A stretch of 16,240 bases of DNA from contig JAFUEG010000267.1 of NCBI GenBank assembly GCA_017464045.1, positions 1 to 16,240 of the forward strand, in the 5' to 3' direction. The position numbers and the translations under genes are program-made. Positions 9,425-16,041 of this stretch are shown in pieces. Source of the stretch: Lachnospiraceae bacterium. Lineage in GTDB: Bacteria; Bacillota_A; Clostridia; Lachnospirales; Lachnospiraceae. The notes under the pieces are model-generated. The model saw only the letters and a list, made by a program, of their open reading frames with translations. It did no database searches and was not told where the DNA came from. Within the stretch, counting starts at the first letter, position 1. Each line of letters starts with the position of its first letter.

Positions 9425-9611
9425 CCGAACCTTAAACATTTTCGTCTTCTTTTGTCTTTGCCAGTAATCCTTGATTTATAAGGTTTTACGACATTTTCCC
9501 ACTTTCGTCTTATACCGTCTTTTTTCTTCTTTATGAACCGAAAAGTGGTTCAAAAGGTGGTTCATGCTCAATGCCTTAATTTTGTTACTTTTTTGGTGTA
9601 GCAAAAAACTC
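9425..9611. other. Non-coding 187-bp end segment with a partial third repeat core (B)
   Basis: No gene is seen here. The segment runs from the end of repeat A to a site B: TTTTGTTACTTTTTTGG followed by TGTAGCAAAAAACT (9580-9611). The right half of B equals the bases that directly follow repeat C at 11579-11592, and its TTTTGTTACTT core is shared with A and C. One pair of GTGGTTCA repeats lies inside it. Confidence 0.5.
9545..9564 (+). repeat. Tandem GTGGTTCA pair, 12-bp spacing (left end)
   Basis: GTGGTTCA occurs at 9545 and 9557. The same pair with the same period and orientation recurs twice near the right end of the island (11344-11363 and 11419-11438). The layout resembles arm-type binding sites of a tyrosine recombinase, or operators. 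Confidence 0.65.
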
Positions 9612-9613
9612 CT

Positions 9614-9826
9614 TTAATCTGTACACGGATTGTCAGAATCTTCATCTTCACCTAATAAACTATGAGAAATAAGACTCTTAATCTTATCTTTGTATTTGTT
9701 TAAAGATATTTCATCACCCACTATTATTTCGTCAAATAATTGTGCTCCGGCTTTCCTTCTAATAACCAAATCCACAGCACTTAACAATTCTGTACGTACA
9801 CGTTCTTTAAAACTTATTTCAGCCAT
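9614..9826 (-). CDS. 70-residue protein of unknown function, behind a structured RNA leader
   Basis: A small, mostly helical protein with an acidic tail (LLGEDEDSD near the end). I recognise no domain, signal peptide or membrane segment. The ATG at 9826 follows AAAGGGG with 5-base spacing; a longer reading from 9859 would start inside the terminator hairpin and is not favoured. Upstream on the same strand lie a promoter, two tandem pseudoknots and a terminator, so expression probably depends on read-through of that terminator. The stop sits about 14 bases from repeat site B. It is not similar to type III toxins I know, which are about 150-200 residues long. The short length leaves some doubt, but the ribosome binding site and leader support a real gene. 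Confidence 0.65.
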   Translation of the reverse strand: MAEISFKERVRTELLSAVDLVIRRKAGAQLFDEIIVGDEISLNKYKDKIKSLISHSLLGEDEDSDNPCTD

Positions 9827-9842
9827 TGTATCCCCTTTGTTA

Positions 9843-9872
9843 AGAAAAAGGGATGACATTCAGCCATCCCTT
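9843..9872 (-). terminator. Rho-independent terminator/attenuator before the 70-residue gene
   Basis: Minus-strand AAGGGATG (9865-9872) pairs with CATCCCTT (9848-9855) around a 9-base loop, then TTTTTC. It lies between the tandem pseudoknots and the ribosome binding site of the 9614-9826 gene. Its 5' arm GGGATG could pair instead with UCAUUCCC of the second pseudoknot, allowing a terminator/antiterminator switch. Confidence 0.75.
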
Positions 9873-9897
9873 GATTTATAGCAGTTTACTCTGTAAT

Positions 9898-9961
9898 GGG
9901 AATGAGTTTTAGGTCTTCATCCCGACCGCTGGATACGGGTTTTAAGTCTCCGTTCCGACTT
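9898..9961 (-). ncRNA. Two tandem covarying H-type pseudoknots (leader RNA)
   Basis: Two 31-nt units (9931-9961 and 9898-9928) repeat with a 33-nt period. Each has the layout NNGTC, 8-nt loop, GACNT, AAAAC, 8-nt segment. In unit 1 the loop GGAACGGA pairs with CCGTATCC; in unit 2 the loop GGGATGAA pairs with TCATTCCC. Both leave one bulged base at the same place in the 3' strand. Between the units one stem-1 pair and three loop-pairing pairs change, all compensatory, while GTC, GAC and AAAAC stay fixed. Only the terminal stem-1 pair is lost, in unit 2. This supports a conserved folded RNA. Possible roles are a tandem aptamer controlling the downstream terminator, a type III antitoxin-like RNA, or a protein-binding leader. 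The family is not recognised. Confidence 0.65.
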
Positions 9962-9973
9962 GTTTCTACATAT

Positions 9974-10002
9974 ACAATATCACAAAAACGGATTTATTTC
10001 AA
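9974..10002 (-). promoter_or_regulatory. Promoter of the pseudoknot leader RNA
   Basis: Minus strand TTGAAA, 17 bases, TATTGT, with TGA directly before the -10 (extended -10). Transcription would start near 9967, six or so bases before the first pseudoknot. The spacer contains ATCCGTTTT, whose inverted copy (minus-strand AAAACGGAT) lies about 40 bases upstream at 10034-10042. The pair is a possible operator. Confidence 0.6.
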
Positions 10003-10225
10003 TACATTTGACTGAAAGATTTAAAAATCAACTATCCGTTTTAGCTTGTATGTTAGCATTTTTTTGAATGAAAGGCAATATGAAATGGCTTCCATTTTAT
10101 AGTATTCCGTTTTTTTTAAATGTTACATTATAAAATGCGCCGTTTCTTTCATCTTCCTCTTTCCAACACCAGTCGTCTCATTTTGGAGATTTTTACACTT
10201 TATTTATAAACCGGAAATAAACACA
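10003..10225. other. Non-coding stretch after the M48 gene
   Basis: AT-rich, with no gene supported. It holds the distal half of the AAAACGGAT/ATCCGTTTT inverted pair (10034-10042) and a short hairpin TGGAAGCCA-type near 10084-10098. It contains no convincing terminator for the M48 gene. Confidence 0.4.
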
Positions 10226-10816
10226 CTATATGTTGCACCCATTTTCTATACTAATGTATTTTTTTGACTCATCAATAACTTTTGCTAATTGATTTCCAAA
10301 ACCTATGTTATACGCAAATTCATCAGCCACAAACTCATTTTGTCTCATTGACCATCTCAAGAACAAGAGACAAAATTTTGTCCATAGCCAAATCAAATTT
10401 GATGACAAAGAGGCTATTCCTGCAAGGAGAACACCCGAGATAAGGCGTCTACTTCTAATAGCAAATAGCCCTAAAATTGCAGTAATAGTCCAGCATGCTA
10501 TTTTTATCAGAAATATAGCGACCCATATAAAAACATTACCGCCACCAATAATCAATTGAACAATTGAATGTCCATAAGCCAGGTGTCCAACTTCATGTGC
10601 CAATATTCCTAATATATCATCATCTGATAGATTTAATAAAGCATCCGTAATACAGATTGTTTTTCGACCAACAGCAAATGCATTCGGTGTTTCATCATGT
10701 ATCATAGTTAAATTCACTTTGTTTACTGTATAAGGTGAATTTTCCTTTGTTTTTTTCAAAACAAGTTCTAAAAGAGGCACAATTTTAATTTGATAATCCT
10801 TTCTTCGTATCGACAT
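10226..10816 (-). CDS. Membrane M48-family (HtpX-like) zinc metallopeptidase, short
   Basis: A 196-residue peptidase. NAFAVG (45-50) precedes the zinc motif HEVGH (74-78), and NEFVADEFA (160-168) supplies the third ligand Glu161, the usual M48 arrangement. Two or more hydrophobic stretches between about 84 and 152 place it in the membrane. It is shorter than HtpX (about 290), lacking most of the N-terminal membrane part and the C-terminal region. The start is uncertain: ATG 10816 is touched by GGGG with no spacer, and a stop lies four codons upstream, so either initiation is weak or the N-terminus is eroded. It is divergent from the XRE gene at 11030. By analogy with repressor-cleaving proteases of integrative elements it might act on that regulator, but that is inference. 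Confidence 0.8.
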   Translation of the reverse strand: MSIRRKDYQIKIVPLLELVLKKTKENSPYTVNKVNLTMIHDETPNAFAVGRKTICITDALLNLSDDDILGILAHEVGHLAYGHSIVQLIIGGGNVFIWVAIFLIKIACWTITAILGLFAIRSRRLISGVLLAGIASLSSNLIWLWTKFCLLFLRWSMRQNEFVADEFAYNIGFGNQLAKVIDESKKYISIENGCNI

Positions 10817-10872
10817 CCCCTTTTATATTAGTCTTCGACAAACCAATATCATAAGGGATATCTGATTGTTTG

Positions 10873-10906
10873 GGAAGAGGCAGATAATATCTCCTCTTCC
10901 TTTTTT
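10873..10906 (+). terminator. Strong plus-strand terminator with no obvious gene upstream
   Basis: GGAAGAGG (10873-10880) pairs with CCTCTTCC (10893-10900). AGAT/ATCT extends the stem around a bulged C, and TTTTTT follows. The polarity is plus, yet the gene to its left is on the minus strand. It may end an unannotated antisense or small RNA reading from the M48 start region, or shield the XRE gene from read-through. Confidence 0.65.
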
Positions 10907-11029
10907 ACTATTAGAACCAATGATAATTATACACTAACTATATATTACTACTTATATGTTACATTCTACATCTGAATATTTATATATAAAATGATTATAA
11001 TTATTGTAATACCTTTAAGGAGGCACGCA

Positions 11030-11254
11030 ATGAACGAAAGAGGACAAATAATAGTACACCTGTCTGAATTAATTGAAAAATCGGGGTTAAGTAAGAATAA
11101 GTTCTGCCAGTTGGCTCAACTTGAGATGACGCAGCTAAACCGACTTTTGAAAAATCAGATAACACGATTTGATGCTGACGTTCTGATAAGAATATGCGAT
11201 ACTTTAGATCGTGGAGTTGGTGATCTGCTTGAATATAAAAGAACAAACGAATAA
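11030..11254 (+). CDS. XRE/Cro-type helix-turn-helix regulator (HTH_26-like)
   Basis: A 74-residue DNA-binding protein made almost only of the five-helix Cro/XRE fold: LSELIEKSGLSKNKFCQLAQ, then a recognition helix around MTQLNRLLKNQ, and a closing segment CDTLDRGVGDLLEY. Such proteins usually repress promoters of mobile or plasmid-like elements. The ATG at 11030 has an excellent AAGGAGG site with 6-base spacing; a start at 10991 would add a hydrophobic leader with no ribosome site and is rejected. It is the only plus-strand gene of the island and is followed by its own terminator. Likely targets are its own promoter, the divergent M48 gene or the leader-RNA promoter, none shown by the sequence alone. 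Confidence 0.88.
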   Translation: MNERGQIIVHLSELIEKSGLSKNKFCQLAQLEMTQLNRLLKNQITRFDADVLIRICDTLDRGVGDLLEYKRTNE

Positions 11255-11284
11255 TATATGCCATAAGATACAGTGCATACAATT

Positions 11285-11316
11285 AGCCGGAATTAGAAAT
11301 GATTCCGGCTTTTTTA
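11285..11316 (+). terminator. Rho-independent terminator of the XRE gene
   Basis: A perfect 9-bp stem AGCCGGAAT/ATTCCGGCT (11285-11293 with 11302-11310) is followed by TTTTTT, 30 bases after the XRE stop and on the same strand. Confidence 0.92.
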
Positions 11317-11343
11317 TTTGAAGTATTAAATTATGAATTAGGG

Positions 11344-11363
11344 GTGGCTCAAGGGGTGGTTCA
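11344..11363 (+). repeat. Tandem GTGGYTCA pair, 12-bp spacing (right, inner)
   Basis: GTGGCTCA at 11344 and GTGGTTCA at 11356. Same orientation and period as the pairs at 9545 and 11419. Confidence 0.65.
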
Positions 11364-11418
11364 AAACGTGAAAATAAGAGGTTTTTTCAACACTAAAAAA
11401 TAGTCATTTGGTGTAAAG

Positions 11419-11438
11419 GTGGTTCAAAAGGTGGTTCA
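11419..11438 (+). repeat. Tandem GTGGTTCA pair, 12-bp spacing (right, outer)
   Basis: GTGGTTCA at 11419 and 11431, joined by the same AAAG linker as in the left pair at 9545. It lies 75 bases inside the XRE-distal edge of the island, as arm sites flank a crossover site. Confidence 0.65.
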
Positions 11439-11517
11439 AACCCGAAAATCAGGTCAGATAAAAACAAGAAAATCAGATTTCTGAAAAGTCTGCGAAGCCG
11501 CATAAATCCTGAACAGG

Positions 11518-11578
11518 AGAAGAGGACAGTCAACGAACGACTGTCCTCTTCGGAGAAGGTATTTTGTTACTTATGGGG
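11518..11578 (+). repeat. 61-bp direct repeat, right copy (C)
   Basis: Partner of 9364-9424. It forms a longer 12-bp hairpin (AAGAGGACAGTC/GACTGTCCTCTT). Directly after it comes TGTAGCAAAAAACT, which in the left part is found only after site B. C therefore looks like the left half of A joined to the right half of B. Confidence 0.8.
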
Positions 11579-11756
11579 TGTAGCAAAAAACTATATAATG
11601 TATTGGGGGTTACAAGTATTATTATACTCAAATCCGTTAAAAAGTGTATCCAACTTTTAATTTTTTATAAAAGTTTTTTTATGCAGTATGCACATAACTT
11701 TTAAACGTTAGACAAAACTTTCACTAAATTACAGCTCCGTTTTTTGTGCATTTTGA
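11579..11756. other. AT-rich non-coding stretch between the island and ftsH
   Basis: No gene is seen. It contains an AACTTTTA/TAAAAGTT hairpin near 11653-11676 without a clear U-run, and a minus-strand TATAAT near 11621-11626 that could be a promoter once serving a gene where the island now lies. I see no convincing ftsH terminator. Confidence 0.4.
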
Positions 11757-13603
11757 CTAATTATCTGAAACTAGCGACTCAAACTCGTCTTTTTCGATTC
11801 TCTCCTTCTCAAGAAGAAGATTAGCACATTTATGCAAAACATCCATATTTTCCATGATTATTCTCTTTGCCTCGGCATAACACTCATCGATTATTCTTCT
11901 TACTTCTTCATCAATGGTTTTAGCCATCTTGTCGCTATAATTTCTCGAATGTCCCAAGTCTCTGCCCAAGAATACCTCTTCGCCATTGTCTACCTCATAG
12001 TTGATGAGGCCGACCTTTTCGGAAAAACCGTACTTGATAACCATTGCACGGGCTGTTTCCGTAGCCTGCTTGATATCCTGTGATGCTCCGGTGGTTACAT
12101 CGTCAAATATAAGCTCCTCGGCAATTCTTCCGCCAAAGCTTACCTGTATATCCTGAAGCATCTTTTTCTTGGTGTTAAATACGTTATCATTTTCAGGAAG
12201 CGGCATAGTATATCCGCCTGCTCCACGTCCGTTAGGAATAATTGATACAAGTCTTACAGGGCCAACCTCTGAAAGCAAATGGAACAATATCGCATGGCCT
12301 GATTCGTGGTAGGCTGTAATCTTTCTTTCCTTTTCCGGTACAAGACGGCTCTTTTTCTCTCCGCCAATTCCTATCTTGATAAAGCTCTTATCTACATCAT
12401 CCTTGGTGATGTATGGTCTGTTATTTCTTGCAGCACTTATCGCAGATTCATTCATAAGATTTTCAAGATCGGCACCGGCAAAACCGGCAGTTGTTCTTGC
12501 AAGCTCATGTAAATCTATATCATCTGCAAGCTTCTTGTTTCTTACATGTACCTTCAATATTTCTTCTCTACCCTTAACATCCGGTCTTCCAACCATAACC
12601 TTTCTGTCAAAACGTCCCGGACGCAAAATCGCAGGGTCAAGGATATCTACTCTGTTAGTTGCTGCAAGAACTATAATGCCCTCGTTGGTGCCAAATCCGT
12701 CCATCTCAACCAAAAGCTGGTTAAGAGTCTGCTCACGCTCATCATGACCGCCGCCAAGACCTGAACCTCTTTTTCTTGCAACTGCATCTATCTCATCTAT
12801 AAATACTATACAAGGTGCATTTTCTTTGCATCCTCAAACAAATCTCTTACACGGGATGCACCGACACCGACAAACATCTCCACAAAGTCTGTACCGGAGA
12901 TTGAGAAAAATGATACGCCTTCCTCTCCTGCAACTGCATTTGCAAGCAAAGTCTTACCTGTTCCCGGAGGACCTTCAAGAAGAACACCCTTAGGAATTCT
13001 TGCACCTAAATCATTGTATTTCTTAGGCTCTTTGAGGAAATCAACGATTTCCGCCATATCCTCTTTTTCTTCTTCAAGTCCGGCAACATCCTTAAATGTA
13101 TATTTCTGATCCTTATCTGTCATCATACGGGCACGGCTCTTGCCGAAGTTCATAACTCTTCTGCCGCTGCTGCCGCCTCCGGCACCACCGCCGCTTACGC
13201 CTCCCATAAGGACGATCATAAGCACAACTAAAAGAACTACTCCTACGATAACAGGCATCCAGGTCCAAAATGTGCTCTGTCTCGGCACATCGTAAAGACT
13301 CATATTTACCTGTCCGCCTTTTCTGTTCATTACGATATCCTGTACAACATTTACATCAGATACGTAAAACTCGATGCTTGAACCGCTGGTATAGGTTATT
13401 GTAACCGTACCTGTCGGTATCTCACTATTTTGATATATCTCAACTTCGCTGATAAGCTCCTCATTTATGTCGCTTTTAAAATTATCTATAGTATAATCCG
13501 TATCAGTCTCCTGTGATCTGCTTTGCAGCCAAAGCACGATACAAAAGCCAATAAAGAACAATATAAGATAAAAGCCAAGTCCTCTTCTCATACTATTTTT
13601 CAT
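11757..13603 (-). CDS. ftsH: FtsH, membrane AAA+ zinc protease, with a one-base frameshift
   Basis: FtsH unfolds and degrades membrane and short-lived cytosolic proteins as a hexamer. The first part (12806-13603) encodes two membrane segments (about 9-26 and 115-133), an exoplasmic loop, and Walker A GPPGTGKT (211-218). It ends early after Lys261. The second part, in another frame, starts with the expected [12 protein letters not shown] (Walker B) and carries the SRH region [22 protein letters not shown], the zinc motif HESGH (about 433-437 in the joined protein) and [11 protein letters not shown]. Adding one A to the A-run at 12820-12823 restores a normal 615-residue protein. The start has AAAGGAG with good spacing. 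It lies 33 bases after hpt, the common Firmicutes order. Both halves are otherwise undamaged, so a sequencing or assembly error is more likely than true loss. Confidence 0.93.
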
Positions 13604-13636
13604 GTCTCGCTCCTTTCTTTATCCATATAGTAAAAA

Positions 13637-14155
13637 TTATTCTTCAATAACACCTATATAAGGCAGGTTCCTATACTTTTGTGCACAGTCAAGTCCGTAA
13701 CCAACTACAAATCTGTCCGGTATCTCAAAACAGGTCATATCAGGCTCTATATCCACAACACGTCTTGACGGTTTATCTAAAAGAGTAATTACTTTGAAGC
13801 TTGCCGGATGTCTCTCTTTTAAAATCTTAACAAGATAGGATAAGGTTCTTCCTGAATCCATTATATCTTCAACGAGGATAACTTCTCTTCCCTCTATGCT
13901 TTCATCCAAATCCTTGATTAGCTTCACAACGCCCGAAGATGTTGTTCCGTTGCCATAGCTGCTGACTGACATAAAGTCAAGTGTAACAGGCAATGTAATC
14001 CTCTTTGCAAGCTCGCACATAAAAAATACGCTTCCTTTAAGGACTCCGATTAAATGTACCGTCTTTCCTTCGTAGTCGCGGCTTATTTTTTCTGCCATCT
14101 CAGCAATCTTAGCATTTACCTTTTCCTCGCTGATTAAAACACCGATTTTCTCCAT
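13637..14155 (-). CDS. hpt: Hypoxanthine (guanine) phosphoribosyltransferase
   Basis: This purine-salvage enzyme joins hypoxanthine or guanine to PRPP to give IMP or GMP in the cytoplasm. At 172 residues it has family length. The PRPP-binding motif VILVEDIMDSGRTL is at 92-105, the PPi-binding LKGS at 39-42, and the base-binding segment near DRFVVGYGLD at about 147-156. The ATG follows AAGGAG with 9-base spacing. It lies between tilS (91-base gap) and ftsH (33-base gap), a gene order widely kept in Firmicutes. The 91-base gap is almost pure A+T and I see no clear promoter in it, so all three are probably co-transcribed. Confidence 0.96.
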   Translation of the reverse strand: MEKIGVLISEEKVNAKIAEMAEKISRDYEGKTVHLIGVLKGSVFFMCELAKRITLPVTLDFMSVSSYGNGTTSSGVVKLIKDLDESIEGREVILVEDIMDSGRTLSYLVKILKERHPASFKVITLLDKPSRRVVDIEPDMTCFEIPDRFVVGYGLDCAQKYRNLPYIGVIEE

Positions 14156-14246
14156 AGTATCACTCTCCTTACGTTATATTTTCTTTTGTTATATTATTCT
14201 ATTTATGTTGTTATTTAATTATAGTTTTTATATTATTTTAGGCTTA

Positions 14247-15716
14247 TTATGCGTTTTGCTTATATTCCATATATAAAATCTTTTCAGTTTTACCATCTAT
14301 CTTATAAGCTTCACTATATCTAAGACCTATAGCCCATATTATCTCACTTCCGCAAGCGACAACCGGCCATGAAAGTCTCTTATCTCTGTCAATCTTATTA
14401 TCAATAAATACCCTTGATAATTTCTTGGAATTGCCCTTATCATCAATTATTATATAATCCCCCTTCTTAGGAGTTCTTATACAAAGAGCACCCTTTATTT
14501 TACCATAATCCGCCATTTTAGTATAGTTATTTTTTAATATTTGTGTATCCTGCTTATGGAAATCAATTGAAAATGTAAGGCTTTCATTTTGGGAAAATGA
14601 TATAACCACCCTTCTTTTTTCAATTAAATCATTATCAATATTAAAAAGATATCCATTTTTTTTCTGATTAGTATCAGTAATTATCAGCTTGTCATAACTT
14701 ATCTTTGCAGTAATATTATATGGAAGATTAACACTGCTGCCGGTCCTACTCTCCATAAGCTCAAGCACATCCGCTATATGTCTTCTGGTTATGTCCTTCT
14801 TTTTTCCGGCAACCTTCGCAATAGCCTCGTGGATAATGTTTTCCCTGATAAGCTTAGGCAGCTTAATTATAGCCGTCTTATCAAGTACAAGCATACGCTC
14901 CGAATCCTCATCAGTCATACTATCCAAACCAAAATAATTTCCTTCAACCTTACTATCCACAAGTTCCTTGTCAGAAAACACTTCATCAACAGTACACCTT
15001 TCAAGCTCAGTTTTACTTATCCCATTTATCAGCTTGTAGGCTTCATTTGCCTCATCTGCCATATCGGCTATATGCTCTATAGCGCCGTCATTCATTTCAA
15101 GCAGAGTAGGCAAAACTATATGTCTGATTTTATTTCTGTCATAGTCTTTGGAAAGATTTGTTGAGTCAGTTCTAAAATCCTGACCTGTCTTTTCAAGATA
15201 TGCCTCTATCTCGCTTCTTTTCACACATAAGAGTGGTCTTATAATATCTCCTCGGACCGCCTTGATTCCGGAAAGTCCGTTTATACCGCTGCCTCTCGTC
15301 ATATTAAATATAACTGTTTCCGCCAGATCATTTTTATTATGGGCAACCGCAATTTTTGATGCTCCGGATTTTGCTCTTTGTTCTTCAAAACAGGCATATC
15401 TGAATTTTCTTCCTGCTTCTTCCACAGTCATCTTTTCATCCGCTGCATAAGTCTTAATATCCTTATGATACACCTTAAACGGTACGTCAAGCTTTTCACA
15501 AAGTCTCCTGCAAAAATCTTCATCAGCATCCGCTTCCTCTCCGCGAAGCATATGATTGATATGAACTGCATAAACTTCTGCTCCCAGTTTCTTTAAAATC
15601 TTAAGCAGACATACTGAATCAGCACCGCCGGATAGTCCGACGATAACTTTGTCACCTGACCCAAGCATATCATATTCATCTATATATCTTTTTATCTTAT
15701 CCTCAAAGTTTCTCAT
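14247..15716 (-). CDS. tilS: TilS, tRNA(Ile)-lysidine synthetase
   Basis: TilS attaches lysine to C34 of the CAU-anticodon isoleucine tRNA, so that it reads AUA instead of AUG. The 489-residue protein has the PP-loop SGGADS at 29-34 in the N-terminal ATP-pyrophosphatase domain, with VYAVHINHMLRGEEAD after it. The central domain and a TilS C-terminal domain (about 420-489, KKGDYIIIDDKGNSKKLSR onward) are present. I chose the ATG at 15716, behind GGGGAG at 12-base spacing; an in-frame ATG at 15758 has no ribosome binding site and would add 14 non-conserved residues. It lies downstream of the spoIIE-like gene, as in Bacillus. The 150-base gap between them may hold its promoter, but no strong match stands out. 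Confidence 0.95.
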   Translation of the reverse strand: MRNFEDKIKRYIDEYDMLGSGDKVIVGLSGGADSVCLLKILKKLGAEVYAVHINHMLRGEEADADEDFCRRLCEKLDVPFKVYHKDIKTYAADEKMTVEEAGRKFRYACFEEQRAKSGASKIAVAHNKNDLAETVIFNMTRGSGINGLSGIKAVRGDIIRPLLCVKRSEIEAYLEKTGQDFRTDSTNLSKDYDRNKIRHIVLPTLLEMNDGAIEHIADMADEANEAYKLINGISKTELERCTVDEVFSDKELVDSKVEGNYFGLDSMTDEDSERMLVLDKTAIIKLPKLIRENIIHEAIAKVAGKKKDITRRHIADVLELMESRTGSSVNLPYNITAKISYDKLIITDTNQKKNGYLFNIDNDLIEKRRVVISFSQNESLTFSIDFHKQDTQILKNNYTKMADYGKIKGALCIRTPKKGDYIIIDDKGNSKKLSRVFIDNKIDRDKRLSWPVVACGSEIIWAIGLRYSEAYKIDGKTEKILYMEYKQNA

Positions 15717-15866
15717 ATGTATACTGTTCTCCCCAAAATCATTGTAAAATAATATCATACCATAGGCCTAAAGTATAGCCTTATCACAAACTTTTCACAA
15801 CTTCAAAAGCCGGTATAGCCTCACAGTTTAATAACCTTTACATCCTTAAAAACTAAAACTGCCGTA

Positions 15867-16019
15867 TCATCCCATATCCTTTACAATCTTGCACACTATC
15901 ATAGTCGCATCATCCTTGAGCCGGTTTCCGCTTAAAGACTTAATGTTTCCCACTATCTCATCAGCCAACTCATCCGGTGTCATAGCATCCGACGAAAGCA
16001 TAAGTTCCTTCATATAATC
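15867..16019 (-). CDS. spoIIE: SpoIIE-like PP2C phosphatase, C-terminal end only
   Basis: The last ~50 residues of a PP2C-type serine phosphatase. YMKELMLSS and PDELADEIVG are followed by KDDATMIVCKI, the final metal-binding Asp-Asp motif of the fold. The position before tilS fits SpoIIE, which activates the forespore sigma factor during sporulation. The reading frame stays open to about 16097, but residues upstream of about 16019 (MQFPKSIAEIP...) do not look like SpoIIE. That coincides with the start of foreign-looking plus-strand sequence. The rest of the gene is therefore missing through a join, not through the window edge. Other PP2C phosphatases cannot be excluded from so short a piece. 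Confidence 0.7.
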   Translation of the reverse strand, partial: DYMKELMLSSDAMTPDELADEIVGNIKSLSGNRLKDDATMIVCKIVKDMG

Positions 16020-16041
16020 TTCTTTATTTTCAAATAATATG

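Noticed and set aside
9898..9961. preQ1-I riboswitch
   Set aside because: Similar size and topology, but the loop is only 8 nt and fully used in pairing, the preQ1-binding loop is missing, and the downstream gene is not a queuosine gene.
9614..9967. A complete type III toxin-antitoxin locus (antitoxin repeats, terminator, toxin)
   Set aside because: The layout fits, but the protein has 70 residues and no resemblance to ToxN/CptN/TenpN, and the RNA units differ in sequence. Kept only as an alternative.
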